Below are positions 21,542-34,100 of a stretch of DNA of 64,000 bases, in pieces; within the stretch, counting starts at the first letter, position 1; each line of letters opens with the position of its first letter. The notes beneath the pieces were generated by a model, which was given only the letters and a program-made list of their open reading frames with translations, made no database searches and was not told where the DNA came from. The stretch covers positions 1,116,001 through 1,180,000 of the forward strand of contig JAUCEF010000007.1 of NCBI GenBank assembly GCA_033558025.1. The letters run 5' to 3'. The stretch comes from Phytophthora sp. 'mugwort'. Lineage: Eukaryota > Oomycota > Peronosporomycetes > Peronosporales > Peronosporaceae. The position numbers were made by a program, and so were the translations under genes.

Positions 21542-22633
21542 ATGGTGCGTCTCGGTCTGTCAGACAGCATGCGCTCTACAATGTCCATCGAGGACACAGA
21601 TCCTCTACATACAGCAGCACACCAGCCACCACGTCAGCCACGTGCAGAATCACCACCACCAGAAACCGATGCGTCAAACGAACAGCAGACACAGGCATGG
21701 ACCGCGTCTGTCTTGCTGTTTAACCCGTTGCGGGTCATTCTGGGCGGTCTATTGGCCGTCGTGTTGCTCTCCACAGGCGCCAAAGTGATCGGTCGGTCCG
21801 TATGTACCTGGAGGAGCAGTAATCTGCATACTGGGGCGCAGTTCGAGCGGCTGGAGAGGAGCATTGAGGTGCTAGGCAGCGACACTGCGCGACTCCAGAT
21901 GACGGCTGACAGGTTCCTACAGAGCTGCCAGGAGACGCAGGTGGTGGCCTCCACGCGGACAGAGATGCTGCAGAACGTGGCAAAGAGCGAATTTGATGAA
22001 AAGGTAAGGACGCAGATACAGGAGCATGAAGAGGTCGTGAAGGAGGTGATGCAGTATTATGCGCAACAGGAGCAGAAGGTGATGGAGACAAAAGAACGAT
22101 TGATGGAGATGAACATCACGCTCCCAGTGCAGTTTGCAGTGAGGCCAGTGCCGAAGATCTGGCAGCAAGACGAACAGACGCCGCTGGGAGGTGGTGAAGA
22201 GACTCGGGAGCAGGGTGTTGGACTGGCTGGCGCTGTGGTGGGACTCTCGCTCTTCGCCGGGACGCCGCAGCCAAATGGTGATAATGACGAACATTTAAGT
22301 GTGGGGAGCTTCTCGAGTCAGATAAATGGACAGTTGGAGAGCAGCAACCGAGCGGAGCAGTCTACGTCTTCCTACGGATCGTTCTTCTTCTACACCTTCG
22401 TGATCTGTGCGTCGGCTGTTTATCTGCAGAATGCTATCTCCAATACTAGGAAGAAGGAGCTGCTGGACGACAAGTTGTTGTGGTCACCGGTCCCCAAGGT
22501 TCTAACTAAGTTGAAGGCTTTGCTGGGCTCAGTCATGGTATGTTCAAGCGAATATTGGGCGGTGCTCTACGGTACGAAGTATTCTTAACATTTTGTCAAT
22601 GCTGTTCATCTCTAGGTCGTTGAAGATCTATAG
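21542..22633 (+). CDS. predicted membrane protein with coiled coil, unknown function
   Basis: Two exons, 21542-22537 and 22616-22633, giving 337 aa; the last exon encodes only VVEDL. Residues about 57-85 form a hydrophobic membrane segment (LRVILGGLLAVVLLSTGAKV). Residues about 100-195 are a Glu/Gln-rich coiled coil (FERLERSIEVLGSD, YYAQQEQKVMETKERLMEM). A second hydrophobic segment lies near 280-300 (FFFYTFVICASAVYL), followed by a basic tail. The N-terminal 55 residues are Pro/Ser/Thr-rich and likely disordered. I recognise no family. The layout resembles organelle-tethering or envelope proteins, which is inference only. A second start codon lies 30 bases downstream. Confidence 0.7.
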
Positions 22634-22821
22634 ATGCTTAACAAGAAAGACGACGCAGCCTCCTCGCTGAAGCACCTCGAGCATATCGAGTTCTGATAAG
22701 TTTTTTTCATCGTAGAGTATTTACGCCCCTCATTAGGACAACGGGAACACAACGAATTTACCGCAATGTATGTGTTTATTGGTATCATGAATGAATACAA
22801 GGTGCAACCCGCGTCAAGGGT

Positions 22822-25800
22822 TTACGCAGTTTCAAACGTCTTAGTCCCATGATGGATTGGAACACCTTTGCCACCAGATTGAGGCGTTGTCGGTGGCCCT
22901 TGACCGCAGATCGCTCGTCGGATGAGCTCTTTCTTGCGTTCGAACGACGTACGTACACTGGCAGGGGTATCGGAAATGTAGTCCGTCAGCATGTAAACAA
23001 TGAGGAAGGCAGCATGCTCCAAAATCAACGCAACAATGAAGCGGGATGAAATGCTGAGGCAAGAAAACTCAGGTCCCATACTTAACAGAGCAAGTCAGCA
23101 CAAAAGGACAAATACTGTGAAGGTTTTTCCATACCATACCTGAAGTCCTTCCCGTTGAATCGCTCAAGAGCGATACAGTCCGAGATGAAGTACTCGAGCT
23201 CGCCAGTGCTCACGCAGATAAGCCCCACAACCACAAAGATGGCCAAAAACAGCGTCGTGAAGAGCATCTTCTCCCATTGGCCGATGCTGTTTGACTTCCG
23301 TGGAACTGGGCGTCGACGCAGCAAGACGAGCTTGTAGAAGGAGTTCTGGATGTGAATGACATTGTTGGCAAATGCTGCCATGGCGCAGAATGGCCACACA
23401 ACCGAAAACATGACCACGTATCCCTAATTTTGGATTTATGCAAACAAAAATCATTGAAAAGCAAGTTATTAGCAACAATACCCATTGTACGTACGTATTG
23501 AATGACCATCCGTAGGTAGTCAGGCTACACATTGGAGAGCCACAGAAAGTTCATCGTTAGAGCGGCGCCAGTTTTCGAGATAATTTCATTCCGTTGCGAC
23601 TTGATTACTCACAAATGCGTTATACAGCGGCAATTGACTTTCTTCCAGCACATCGTCAGCTGTCATGAAGTCTAATGATTCAAACACACAACTGCTTTTT
23701 AGATGCATTGTTAAAAGCACATGCAGCAATGGAGCAGGCACGTACATTTCTCGTTTTCAAAGCCTTCCAGGGTAGGTATTGATACCCCCAGTGCGTCTTC
23801 GAGATACGGGATTCGGATCGGCGTCATCATTTGCAGCTAGAAAAAAGGCAAATTGAACAGATATGTATGTTCGGATCACTAAAAGTTCCGAAGCTCTTCA
23901 AAATCGACATTGCTTACCTCGATTTTAGTCTTGAAAGCTAACGCTCGCGACGTGGCGGACTGCGCGAGGTCAATCGGAAGGTTTTCAAACGACGAGTGAT
24001 ACTCGGAAAGCGCCAGAAGGGTCTCTGCTGGATTGGCTTTCATGATTTTTTTCGCCAATTTGGATGCCCTCAACGTTTCACGACGGAAAATGATCGGCAA
24101 AGATGTATCAATCAAGAGATTTAAGGCTTGGGTGATGAGGAGCGGAGTAACGAACGCCGTTGACATATCGATAATGCCACCTTGCCACTGCACCGTAAGC
24201 TTGGTGTATTTAAGATTCGAGGACAACCACGTTTCCACCTCGTCACCAAAAGGAACGATCACGAACGAGATGAGCATGAACCATAGGAAGAAAGAAATCC
24301 AGTTAATAGCGAACAGTCGATTGACCATGGTGCGTTGGAAATGCGCGTCCATCACATGATTCTCACGCGTGACGAAAAACCGAATTAGCTTCACGCTCAG
24401 CAAGTACACAACGATATCGAGCGAGATTCCAAGCAGAATTCCTTGGGCAAAAATATAAAACCATCTTCCTGTCAGTAAGATTGGTCTCTCGGTGTTAAAA
24501 CACGAAAGAAAAGCAACGCAGTCGGGGCATTTACTGCATACAGGGGCCATCATTGCAGCAGTATACCATTGCACGAAAAACGCGGTTCCTACGACGTACG
24601 TAGCAATGAATAGCGCAAATACCATCAAAGTTTGCATATACGCGGGAATACGCAGCAATGGGTTGTAGTAAGGCTCACGGAAGAGTAAAACACCATGAGA
24701 ATCCACAACGTCGCGATAACCTTGCGGCTTGAATGTTGCATTTGGGTAGTCAGCTTCCTTGAATAACCTCAAGTTCCAAGCATCGTTCAGTAAATGGTTT
24801 TGTCTAGTCCAAGCTTTAAGAAACGAGGCCCCCCAAAGTGTCACTGTGCAAAAGCCAAAGATACACAACGTCCTCATGTAAGCGACTGCCCCCACCCATC
24901 GACACGAAACGTAGACGGCACAACCGACAAGAGCAGGAACCATCAAACACTTGGTGTATACAAACAAGAAGCTGAAATAAAATGCCACGCGTTCTCCGTA
25001 GTAGAAACGGAGCTCATTCGTGATCTCGGTGGACTTCCACCACCACTGCCCACACTTGGCCAAGAGCAGATTATCCACATGTCGATTATGAATCGGGAAA
25101 CACGACATGATGATGGTTTCATTCCGATTGAGCTCTTCGAACGAGATATTGGCTCCTGGAGGGCTCAGTTCTTCCACGTTGGCCGTGGATGTAATGATAC
25201 GAGCTATGGTCTGAATCCGTTCAGCAGGAGTGAACTTGTCGTCGTCATTTGCTTGCACTTTTAAGGTATCTCCACCATATGGTCCTTGTTTAGCTGGTGA
25301 TTCCACGTCACCAATGTGGCTCGACGCGATGAGCTCTTCGATTTCGGATGGTACTTCACCCACAGCTCCGATCTGCAGCCAACGTTCCAACACGAGTCGA
25401 TTTTTCTCCGTTTGCAACCTTGACGGCGACGGTCGCAGGAGCAGCACGAGGTACTTGCGGGAATACAAGGTACTGGAAAGCACGGAAACCTCAAAGCCTG
25501 CATTGATGCAGCGGCTGAGCACTTCCATCTGTCGCTTCCCTACTGCGTCCAATCCGTTTCGGGCTAGAATCCGTGGCGTCGTGGGTTTGTTGTGCAAAAT
25601 CAACGCAAACTCGTACTTCATCTGGTAGTCGACCGCCGGGACACTTGGGATAACATTTCCATGCCGAGGAGACCAGACTCGAGGTGTCGCTTTCTTCGAC
25701 TTGGCCGTAGGTGATGTGTAGAATGGAGTCACTCCACTCTCTGTCGATGGTGCCAAATGTTGCACGAGATACTCCAGTGACCTGGTGTACGTACGTGGGC

Positions 25801-26191
25801 GAAACGTTGGCCCCGACTCGAAAAGCTGCCAATCTGCTGCTCCCGTGTAGCTCTTGACACGTCGGTGGCGGTTAGTGATGGGACGTCGTCCCCCTTCTTC
25901 CGTCTTTTCAATGGCCTCATCCAGTTCCAGTCCTCGACTTGACATTGAATCGGTGATTGCATCACTCGAGAGCGAATGCGTGAACAAATTCAGTCGGAAA
26001 TCCGCTCGGGGGTCTCCACGCCGATGTCGCATCACTGACGGTGGCGTCCCCGGTTCCTCTTCATCTTCATCAGTACCAGCGGCAGTTGTTCGAGTCGTCG
26101 ATGGATGTCGTAAGTCTTGCTGGTCATCCGGACCAAAAGTCCATAGCTGTTGCAGCCCGGACCTGCCGTCAGCCGGACCGTTGTCTGCCAT
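22822..26191 (-). CDS. Anoctamin (TMEM16) family protein
   Basis: Six exons (26191-23918, 23836-23746, 23671-23613, 23524-23495, 23423-23140, 23053-22822) join in phase to 989 aa. The N-terminal about 390 residues are cytosolic, with Ser/Thr/Asp/Glu-rich stretches. RFYYGERVAFYFSFLFVYTKCL then marks the start of the anoctamin membrane domain. About ten hydrophobic segments follow, including TLMVFALFIATYVVG, FAINWISFFLWFMLISF and YVVMFSVVWPFCAMAAF, and the C-terminal RFIVALILEHAAFLIVYML helix typical of the family. Anoctamins are Ca2+-activated chloride channels or phospholipid scramblases; which this one is cannot be read off here. The acidic residues of the Ca2+ site should lie in the exon 5 and exon 6 helices. 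Confidence 0.92.
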
Positions 26192-26364
26192 GATGAAGCC
26201 GGCGATCGGGACGTACGCAAACTCTTACCAATTACTTAAAATTAGCAGCCACTTTTTTTTTGGTTGGTTCACTTCAACTTTGTGGCGGTTGCACGTGAAA
26301 GGACGCGTCGTTTCGTGCCGCATCTGCTGGATCGAGCGAGACTGCTTACCGAACTACAACGAGC

Positions 26365-28256
26365 ATGGACCTGCAGACAGCTGAGGCTGGCGAGGCCTAT
26401 CTCAATGCCATGGGCTTCCGGTCCTTGATTGAGTGGATGACGGCGGAAGCGCTTCTGTCTCGACCGGATGACCCACTCACGTTCCTCCAGGCCTTGCTAC
26501 AGGAAAAGATTATAGAGGTAGACAGTCTTGTACTGCTAGTAACTCTAGCTGTAAACCTCATATGTTTTTTTTTTCTTTCTGGCGCATTCGCAGAGAACAA
26601 GTGGCGAGAAATTCCAGCCCGAACATACACTGACCTACATCAAGCAATGCTACGCTGCAGCAAGGTACTGGCGGATACTATGAAAAACGAGAGAATGCTT
26701 GAGACTGATACTTAACGTCCTGATGTGACTAGTGCTTCGGCGGATGAAAATGGGCGGATTCTGGTCAAATCTCGAAAATTTGCGTACGGTTTCTTTGATG
26801 TCCTACTTTTTTTTAAAGTATCTTTTGACTTACAATAAGGTATAATTCATCAGTCCTTTTCCACCTGCCAGTACTCTAGCGTCTCAACAAGGCAACGACC
26901 CGGCGCTGGTTCGTCGCTTATCCAAAATGGAACAGGTGATTCAAGCTTGCCGCGTCATCGGCTCAGAGCTGGATCCCACTGAAGGTTGGACAAGTCAAAC
27001 TGAGCCAAGAATCTCTACTCTATTGACTAATATTATATATTTGCTTTACGATACTGTTAGCTACCAAGATCATCATCAAGCAAGCGTGTGCCGTATTGAA
27101 TGCAGAGCGAGCGACACTATTCATTTATGTGAGAAAATTCTTTTATTTTTTATTTTTTAGCTCTCTAATAATTAATATCGTTTGTCAAAGGAACGATCAA
27201 CAGATATGCTGGTATTGAAGGTGTCCGAAGGAGCCACAGACATTCGCGTTCCTTTCGGAAAGGTAAGACAAAAATTATCACGGGGCTTTTGCGTTAATAA
27301 ACAAAAAACAAGATTTTTTTACCTAAACTGAATGCAATTATTTGGTTAAATAGGGAGTTGCGGGTACCGTGGCAGCTACTGGCAAAGCCATGAACATTTC
27401 GGACGTGTACGCAGACCCAAACTTTGACTCGCAATACGACCAGCGCAATGGCTACCAAACGCGATCGCTATTGTGTGTACCGGTCCGCAACGGAGCCAAT
27501 AACACTGTCGGAGTCATGCAAGTTCTCAACAAAATTTCTGTCGACAAGAAAGCGAGTTTTTCCGATGAAGATGAGGAAATCTTGACAATCCTGGCGGCTC
27601 AGGCAGGTGTGGCACTCCACAATGCAGACACTCACGCTGTTGCCTGTATCGCTCGTGAAAGAGTCAAAGACGTGCTGAGTATCGTGCAGGATATGCACCG
27701 AGATCTGGGTTTCATCTCACTCATGTTTACGATTTCGACGCGTGTCCAGAAATTCGTGAACTCGGATCGCTGTACTCTCTACATTGTGGACCGGGCGAAG
27801 AATGAGCTCTGGACTCTGCAAGGTGAGGTGAACATCCGTGCGCCGCTCAATCAGGGCATTGCCGGTGCAGTTGCAATGTATAATGAAGCCATCAACCTCG
27901 CAAATGCCTACGACGACCCGCGGTTCAACAAGGATTTCGACCAAAAGCTGGGGTACCAAACGCGCAGTGTCCTCGCTATGCCACTCCGTAATGGATCGGG
28001 TGAAGTGATTGCTGTCGTCCAGCTCATCAACAAACTCAACTCGAGTGGCGTCTTCTCAACGGATGACGAAGAGCTCCTCGGCACCTTCCTGCAGATCGCT
28101 GGTCCCATCCTTTTCAACTCGCACTCGCATTTGACGAATTCTTCGTCCCAATCGAAGGAAGAAGTCGGGACCGAGTTTACGGGAAAAAGTACACGAGGTG
28201 GACAAGAAATCATTGAGATGAACGTCATTTCAGAGAACGATGAGGAAGAAGCCTAA
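26365..28256 (+). CDS. RIIa-type dimerisation plus tandem GAF domain protein
   Basis: Six exons (26365-26517, 26594-26664, 26872-26984, 27061-27128, 27191-27262, 27354-28256) join in phase to 459 aa. Residues about 10-50 (YLNAMGFRSLIEWMTAEAL, RPDDPLTFLQALLQ) look like an RIIa/DPY-30 type dimerisation-docking helix pair. Two GAF domains follow, about residues 95-260 and 265-425. Each ends in an NKxxF-D-E signature seen in cyclic-nucleotide-binding GAF domains (NKISVDKKASFSDEDEE and NKLNSSGVFSTDDEE). No phosphodiesterase, cyclase or kinase domain follows. It would be a small-molecule sensor, perhaps of cyclic nucleotides, that dimerises and docks to anchoring proteins; this role is inferred. 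The last 30 residues are acidic. Confidence 0.85.
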
Positions 28257-28368
28257 ACGCTGCCATGGACACGTGAGGCTAAGAACACGAAAATAGTTTT
28301 TTTTTACTTAAACTTTAGTCGTAACGTTTACTGAAGTAGGCGTGCGTTAAAACCTTCACCAGACTACG

Positions 28369-30861
28369 ATGTCGTCTCCATCGCGCCACCCCCGAGCCAA
28401 ATCTCCGCTTCGAGCCAAGCCACAGGCTTCAACAGCCAGTCCGGTCTTCAACGAGACAAAACTGGTCCGTGCGATCCAAGCTCTCGATTCCACATGGAAA
28501 CTCCAGTCGAAAGCTGAGATCGACTATGGTCATTCTGCATCAGCACTTTCGGATTTATTTCGTGAAGCGTTGTGCACTTTGTTGGAACTTGCGTCTTGCT
28601 TTGACAACCCCAATTTGGTAACGAAGTCTCCACTGAAAATCATGTCTAGTGCTCGGATACTCGGATGCTTAAAGCGATTTGTGGCAGGCTGCGCTGGTAG
28701 GGACCCTCCCCTTGGTGCGTGCTGTGAGCAGAAGTGTGAACAGCGATTAGTTCACCTTACACTGCTGAATATTCTGTTTCGTATGTGTCGAGAACCAGAG
28801 ATTGCTAGTAACGTCGTAAAGGAAGATCTACACAGCTTCTTGATAGGAATGTGCAGAGCGACACCGAGTCAGCAGTGTGACCTGGATGCATGGAGAAACT
28901 CAAAAGCGGAGGCAGAAACTACTGCACAAGATGAAGTGGCGTTTGATCCTCAAGACCTCATGTTACCCATTGATCCTTTCGACTGGTGTTATCAGCCCCT
29001 GTGCGCTCATTTGTTAGAAGAGAAAATGGATGCCTATTTCATCCCGATAGGGAGCCGGACTTTGATCTGCTTACTACGCGGTGTCGCCGTACCCACAGAC
29101 GAAGTGTCTGAGCTTGAGCAACAAATCCACGCGAGCAGTGGCAATCGAGTGAAAACTCTCAAACACCGAAAACTTCCATCAATTTTTGCTTTCCCAGTGG
29201 ATGAAGATGGCGATGAACACGGAAAAAAAACTCCGACTATGAGCAAGATAGCCCAATACAAACTACCTCCTCTCTGGTGCGAAAAAGGTTTAACCGAGGA
29301 TGACCCCCGCGATGCTTTGTGGAGCTTGGTACGGAGCGATAGTTCGAGGATTCACCTTGCGCTCCGATGTCTTATCGCACTTGGTATCCATTTGCCACGA
29401 GCATCACTAGAACATCGATCGTTTTTACGTGAAGGAGATAACATCCGTCGAGCCATTCGGACGTATACTCACTTGTCACTCGCTTATCCGAGTAATTTCA
29501 AGAATGCAATTAACTCTTGGGGTAGAGACTCAAAACGCGTGGACCTGTTGCCATTCCAGCGTATTGCTATTGAGGGATTCACCTTGAAACGCATCATTTC
29601 CTCTGCATTGTCAGTATTTACCGAAGAGCAGATCACGATAGCCATTCCAAAGCAGCACATAACTATTGGTAAAGTACGAACGTTAACCCCAATTGGCACG
29701 AAGAGTGAACGCATCGAAAGAACCAAGAAACGGAGAGCTCTGCAGCCACAATCAATACAGCAACGACTCAACGCTGCATCGGAGGCTGCACATTCCGAGA
29801 TCATACGATGGGAAAGTCGGCAGACGTTCCAGAATCAAAATTCTGAACTTGCGCGACATCGTCAAAGACTCGCAATCCGAAAATTGTGTGCCGACGCCGA
29901 AAAGCTACGAGACCATTTAGTTTGTAGTCTGGAAATCTTATGCTCTGGTCGACAGCATGCTGATCCCCAGCAGCCCTTTTCGGACTGGATCAAATCGCTT
30001 CCAACACTGGAAACACTCGAGCGTGAACGCCAATACCAACAGGAAATACGTCACCGTGAAATTCTGACCCAACAGTACGAGCGCGAAGCTCAGCGCCGTC
30101 GTGAACGAGACGGATGCCGATTAATGCAGGCAAATGACTACAACGTACGTGATGAGAGCGAGGTATGGATACGACAGCAGAAGCAGGAGCATTTCCGTCG
30201 AATGCAAGCCGCGATTCGCCAACTCTTACAACATAACGTGGAGGATAATGAGAAGTCAAAAACACTTGCACTTCAAGAACGTCAACGCGTCTTACAGCTT
30301 GAAAACGAGCGACGTGAAGGCCGTGAGCTGGAAAAAATGTGTCGTGAGGATTTTTACTACGTCGAGCGCATTTTACGAGCTAAAGCAAAGGCAAAGGACG
30401 AGCAGGAGAAGCGAGAGACGCGTGGGGACCTTGAGAAACAAGCTATTGATGAACATAAAAAACATATTGAAAGAAGGCGTTTACAAGATGAAGAGAAGCG
30501 ACTTAATGAACGAGAATCAAGTGGACTGCGACTCGAAGACTTATTTGGTAGACAGATGCGCTATCGTGATGTAGAGATAACGAAGAAAGAGCTGCAGAAT
30601 GAATGGCGGGAGCGGAAAGAAATGCTAGTAGAGGAACACGAGTGTCGATCTCGCTGGACATTATGGGAACGTGCGTTAATGCAACGACAGGAGAGAGAAT
30701 TGAAGCAACAACCAGCTGAAGCACGGCGGTTCAAATGGCAACAACAACGAGAAGATAGAGAGATCAGAGCCGCTTGGGTCGAAAACTGCGATGACAACGG
30801 TAACAAGTACTACTATAACTCCTTAACCGGTGTATCTCAGTGGGAGGCTCCAAACCGATGA
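28369..30861 (+). CDS. WW-domain coiled-coil protein, function unknown
   Basis: A single open frame of 830 aa from ATG 28369. The first about 450 residues are mixed helical, without a domain I recognise. Residues about 480-795 form long charged coiled coils very rich in Arg, Glu and Gln (ERERQYQQEIRHREI, REAQRRRERDG). The C-terminus is a WW domain, residues about 800-830, with both Trp present (AAWVENCDDNGNKYYYNS, then VSQWEAP). WW domains bind proline-rich ligands; a long coiled coil with a terminal WW suggests a scaffold, possibly cytoskeletal or centrosomal/ciliary, but nothing in the sequence proves it. It lies 112 bp after the GAF gene on the same strand, with its own leader. Confidence 0.85.
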   Translation: MSSPSRHPRAKSPLRAKPQASTASPVFNETKLVRAIQALDSTWKLQSKAEIDYGHSASALSDLFREALCTLLELASCFDNPNLVTKSPLKIMSSARILGCLKRFVAGCAGRDPPLGACCEQKCEQRLVHLTLLNILFRMCREPEIASNVVKEDLHSFLIGMCRATPSQQCDLDAWRNSKAEAETTAQDEVAFDPQDLMLPIDPFDWCYQPLCAHLLEEKMDAYFIPIGSRTLICLLRGVAVPTDEVSELEQQIHASSGNRVKTLKHRKLPSIFAFPVDEDGDEHGKKTPTMSKIAQYKLPPLWCEKGLTEDDPRDALWSLVRSDSSRIHLALRCLIALGIHLPRASLEHRSFLREGDNIRRAIRTYTHLSLAYPSNFKNAINSWGRDSKRVDLLPFQRIAIEGFTLKRIISSALSVFTEEQITIAIPKQHITIGKVRTLTPIGTKSERIERTKKRRALQPQSIQQRLNAASEAAHSEIIRWESRQTFQNQNSELARHRQRLAIRKLCADAEKLRDHLVCSLEILCSGRQHADPQQPFSDWIKSLPTLETLERERQYQQEIRHREILTQQYEREAQRRRERDGCRLMQANDYNVRDESEVWIRQQKQEHFRRMQAAIRQLLQHNVEDNEKSKTLALQERQRVLQLENERREGRELEKMCREDFYYVERILRAKAKAKDEQEKRETRGDLEKQAIDEHKKHIERRRLQDEEKRLNERESSGLRLEDLFGRQMRYRDVEITKKELQNEWRERKEMLVEEHECRSRWTLWERALMQRQERELKQQPAEARRFKWQQQREDREIRAAWVENCDDNGNKYYYNSLTGVSQWEAPNR

Positions 30862-31125
30862 AGCACTACCCAAGAGAGGCCTTGTGTAGGTTAAGATGGA
30901 GACGATGCATGAATTCAGGATAGAAACCTGTTCGCTCCTACTTCTGAAGTACTAGTTAAATACTACGTAGTACGTGCTGTTGGTGAGGCAGCAACAGCAG
31001 CTGTAGCGTTCCTTAACGATCAGCTGTATCAGGTAACTTTGATCCCAGTGAATGTGAAAGGATGAAAACTTTATCTCTTTGAAAAAAAACTTGTCGAATA
31101 ATCGAAAACATGTTTTATATTGTTC

Positions 31126-34100
31126 CTATTCATCAACATCATCTTCCTTTTTAGCTTGATTCCATTCTTCCAGCCCATTAACCTCATTCCAGTCGGGTTT
31201 CATCTCTTCCAGTTGTTCATTATGACCCGATTCAGACGCGTACTTTGAAACAAACGGTTCTCGTCCGCCGCTAGGGAATAGTTTAACTGCGACAAAATTG
31301 AAGAATTTTTCCCACTCTTTGACTGCTTTTTCATCTTCCGATAGTTTTAATCGGTTTCGCTTGATCAGCTGCACCATCCTCTTGTGGAAGGCGGCATCAG
31401 TGGCCAATTTGACGGCTAATGCCACGTACTCGTCCAGAGAAGTTGCTATGAGCTCATTCATCCCCATCTGCTGATAGAAACCATAAGTAATTCGTGAGGC
31501 CCAGAGCTCGTTCGGGAAAGTCACTACTGGAATTCCAGCGGCAAAAGCTTGCAGCGAGGCACGTGGCCGCGTGAGATGAAGGCTCGCCACAACTGCATCC
31601 GCAGCTCGCATGAGCATCGACTCCTGTTTTCGGTTCACATCTGTAAGGAAATGTAAACGACTTGGATCGACTCCCGCTGACTCCATCCGAGCTTGGAGTT
31701 GGCTTTTCCAGACTTTCCGATTTGAGGTCGACAGAAGAAAGAGATGTGCCTTCTTGTCTTGTCTGAAGAGCTTTGCTACGGCTGAGTCAAAGTCAGGGTG
31801 GATATGAATAATTGACTGGGTGGAAAAGGCATGAAACAAACGAGGTTAGACTCAATCCATAGGTAGCGCAATAAGGCAAAGGTTTGGTGCACGAACCTCG
31901 ATGGTGAGATAGAAGTGGAAGTCGGACGAAATGTCGAAGCGCTCTTCGATAGCTCGGCGGACGTAATCTCGACTGATCTTCTTTCTCGGTACGGCTGGGA
32001 GCTTGTGATAGATTCCCATTCCTCTGCACACAGCAGGGAAGCTATTTAGTACAACACATGATGCATCTTCACAACTGGATCACACAGTTGACTTACTTGA
32101 ATTGGAAAACTTGTTCTGAGTAATGCGAGTTGAAACTGCTGTGCTCGTGTTCACTCGTGAGGTAATAGTCCATCATTGGCACGCCAGAAGTGTCAGCGTT
32201 GCCCCACCAAACAGCTTGCGCTGGAGCGAGTCGAGCAAGTGACACGAAATAGGTCGTTTTATCCATTCCAAGCTAAAACGAAACACGTGAGCCAGCTCGT
32301 TAGCGAGATCTAAGATTTGGTGAATGAACGAAATGATCAACCAACCTCAGGGTAAATCAGTAAATCCAACTCCCAGGCGCGGATTTCTTCTCGAACAATG
32401 CGTACATCTTTCGGAAGAGCAACAATCTGTAGTAATACCAGCAAATCAGATAGTTTGTCATGGGTTAAATAGTCCGGGTCATAGTCGTTTTAAGGGAATA
32501 TTCTATCGACCGTTTCCGCGATTGCTTCGATTTCCTTCACCACTTTCATCGACTTGCTTTGCCCTATTGCGAAAACGATGATCTCGTACTTGTCTCGGTT
32601 AAACATGGGGATTAACTCTGACATGTAAAGCCCCACAGCCGAATTAAAGATGTAGCGCGAGACAAAGCCAACTCGCAACCGCTGTGGACCGATCTACACA
32701 TGTAAGACCAACAAGCGACAGTTAAGTATGTAGACTATCAAGCAACACATAATCAGTTGTCAGTAGTACTACCTTGGGTCTCCTAATATCCTCGCTCTGC
32801 TGAGTGTACGGCAATGGAACTATGCCATAACTTGCCACATAATTCTCACGCATTATCTGCCGTTGATACAGAAGCTGCCAATATAAGTGACCCATCGCTG
32901 CCTTGAGCTCACGGTTATTTCGGTTGTGAGCTGTTAAGGTAATCGCGGTGGATAATGATACTCGATTGGGGTCCACTTCAGTCATATCAAGCGAGTCAAC
33001 TGGTGTTATAATCAGAGAACTACGTTAGAATTCCGTTGTAAGGTTCATACAGGACGACATTGTACTAATAAAATACACTTACGATTGTGCAAAAGCGTCT
33101 CAATTTCTCGTTCAAAGCGGCCACGATAGACGTCTATCTCTTGTTGAGTTGAGGGAAGAACACGAGGGAGAACTGTTGCTTTCATCACCATGATTCGTGT
33201 ACGAGGATGGAAACGGTCAAAGATTTCGTCGTCAAGAACCTTGTACCAGAAATCCGTCAAACTTAGAAAAGAAACATTTTCATCACAGCACAACAAAATC
33301 GGAATAAAACAATAGCACCTGCTTATAAAGATCAATACTTTTCTGTGTCTCCCCCAGTGCTTCCAATGTCTCGGCAAGATTTAGCTTTAGATAAAACAAA
33401 AAAAAACAAGTTAGTCGCACAAATTTCGAGTACTTTGTTTACAGTGCAACACGAAATAACGTAACATACCGTGCCAGCAAGCATGCCGAGATTCGAAGAG
33501 CGTTGATATTCATCCAACGCAGTCTCAAACTGTCCAGCATTTGCGAGCAAATTCCCGCGGTCATTGTGAAAAACAGGCTCGTCCGGCCATCGCTCGAGGG
33601 CTTCGTTTAGGCAGCGGTCGGCGTGGTACCAGCCCTCGGTGACGCGGATGAGCTCACACATTCTTCCTGTGGCGTCTTTTGCCACGTTTTCAGCCTTTCT
33701 GAGCTCCAACTGACTCTCCAGTAAATTCATCGGCGTATTTGACACTTTGCTGTACTGCTTCATAGCCTCGTCCCACTTGCCTTTCGACTGCATGGCATCG
33801 CCCAGATTAATCGCTGCTTGGGCCTGCAACGGGTTGAGCTCCAACGCTCGACGGTAATGCTGAATCGCTTCATCCACTCGTCCAAGTGCCTTGAGACAAA
33901 TCCCGAGCGAGTTATGGAAATTCTCCTCACTCTCATTCGACTGCACAGCTCGATCCAGCAACGGCAGCGCCTGATTCAGCTCTCCGTCTTGATACAACGC
34001 CAGTCCAAGTAGATGCTGCGCCGGCCCGTGGTCTGGGAAAACGGCCAGCACGTAACGATAAATCCTCGACGCAGTGACGCGGTTCTGGGCATTGTGCAGC

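Noticed and set aside
23879..23917. Extension of anoctamin exon 1 to the stop at 23879
   Set aside because: The GTAAGC donor after 23918 joins in phase to five further exons encoding the conserved C-terminal membrane helices, so the short extension is intron read-through.
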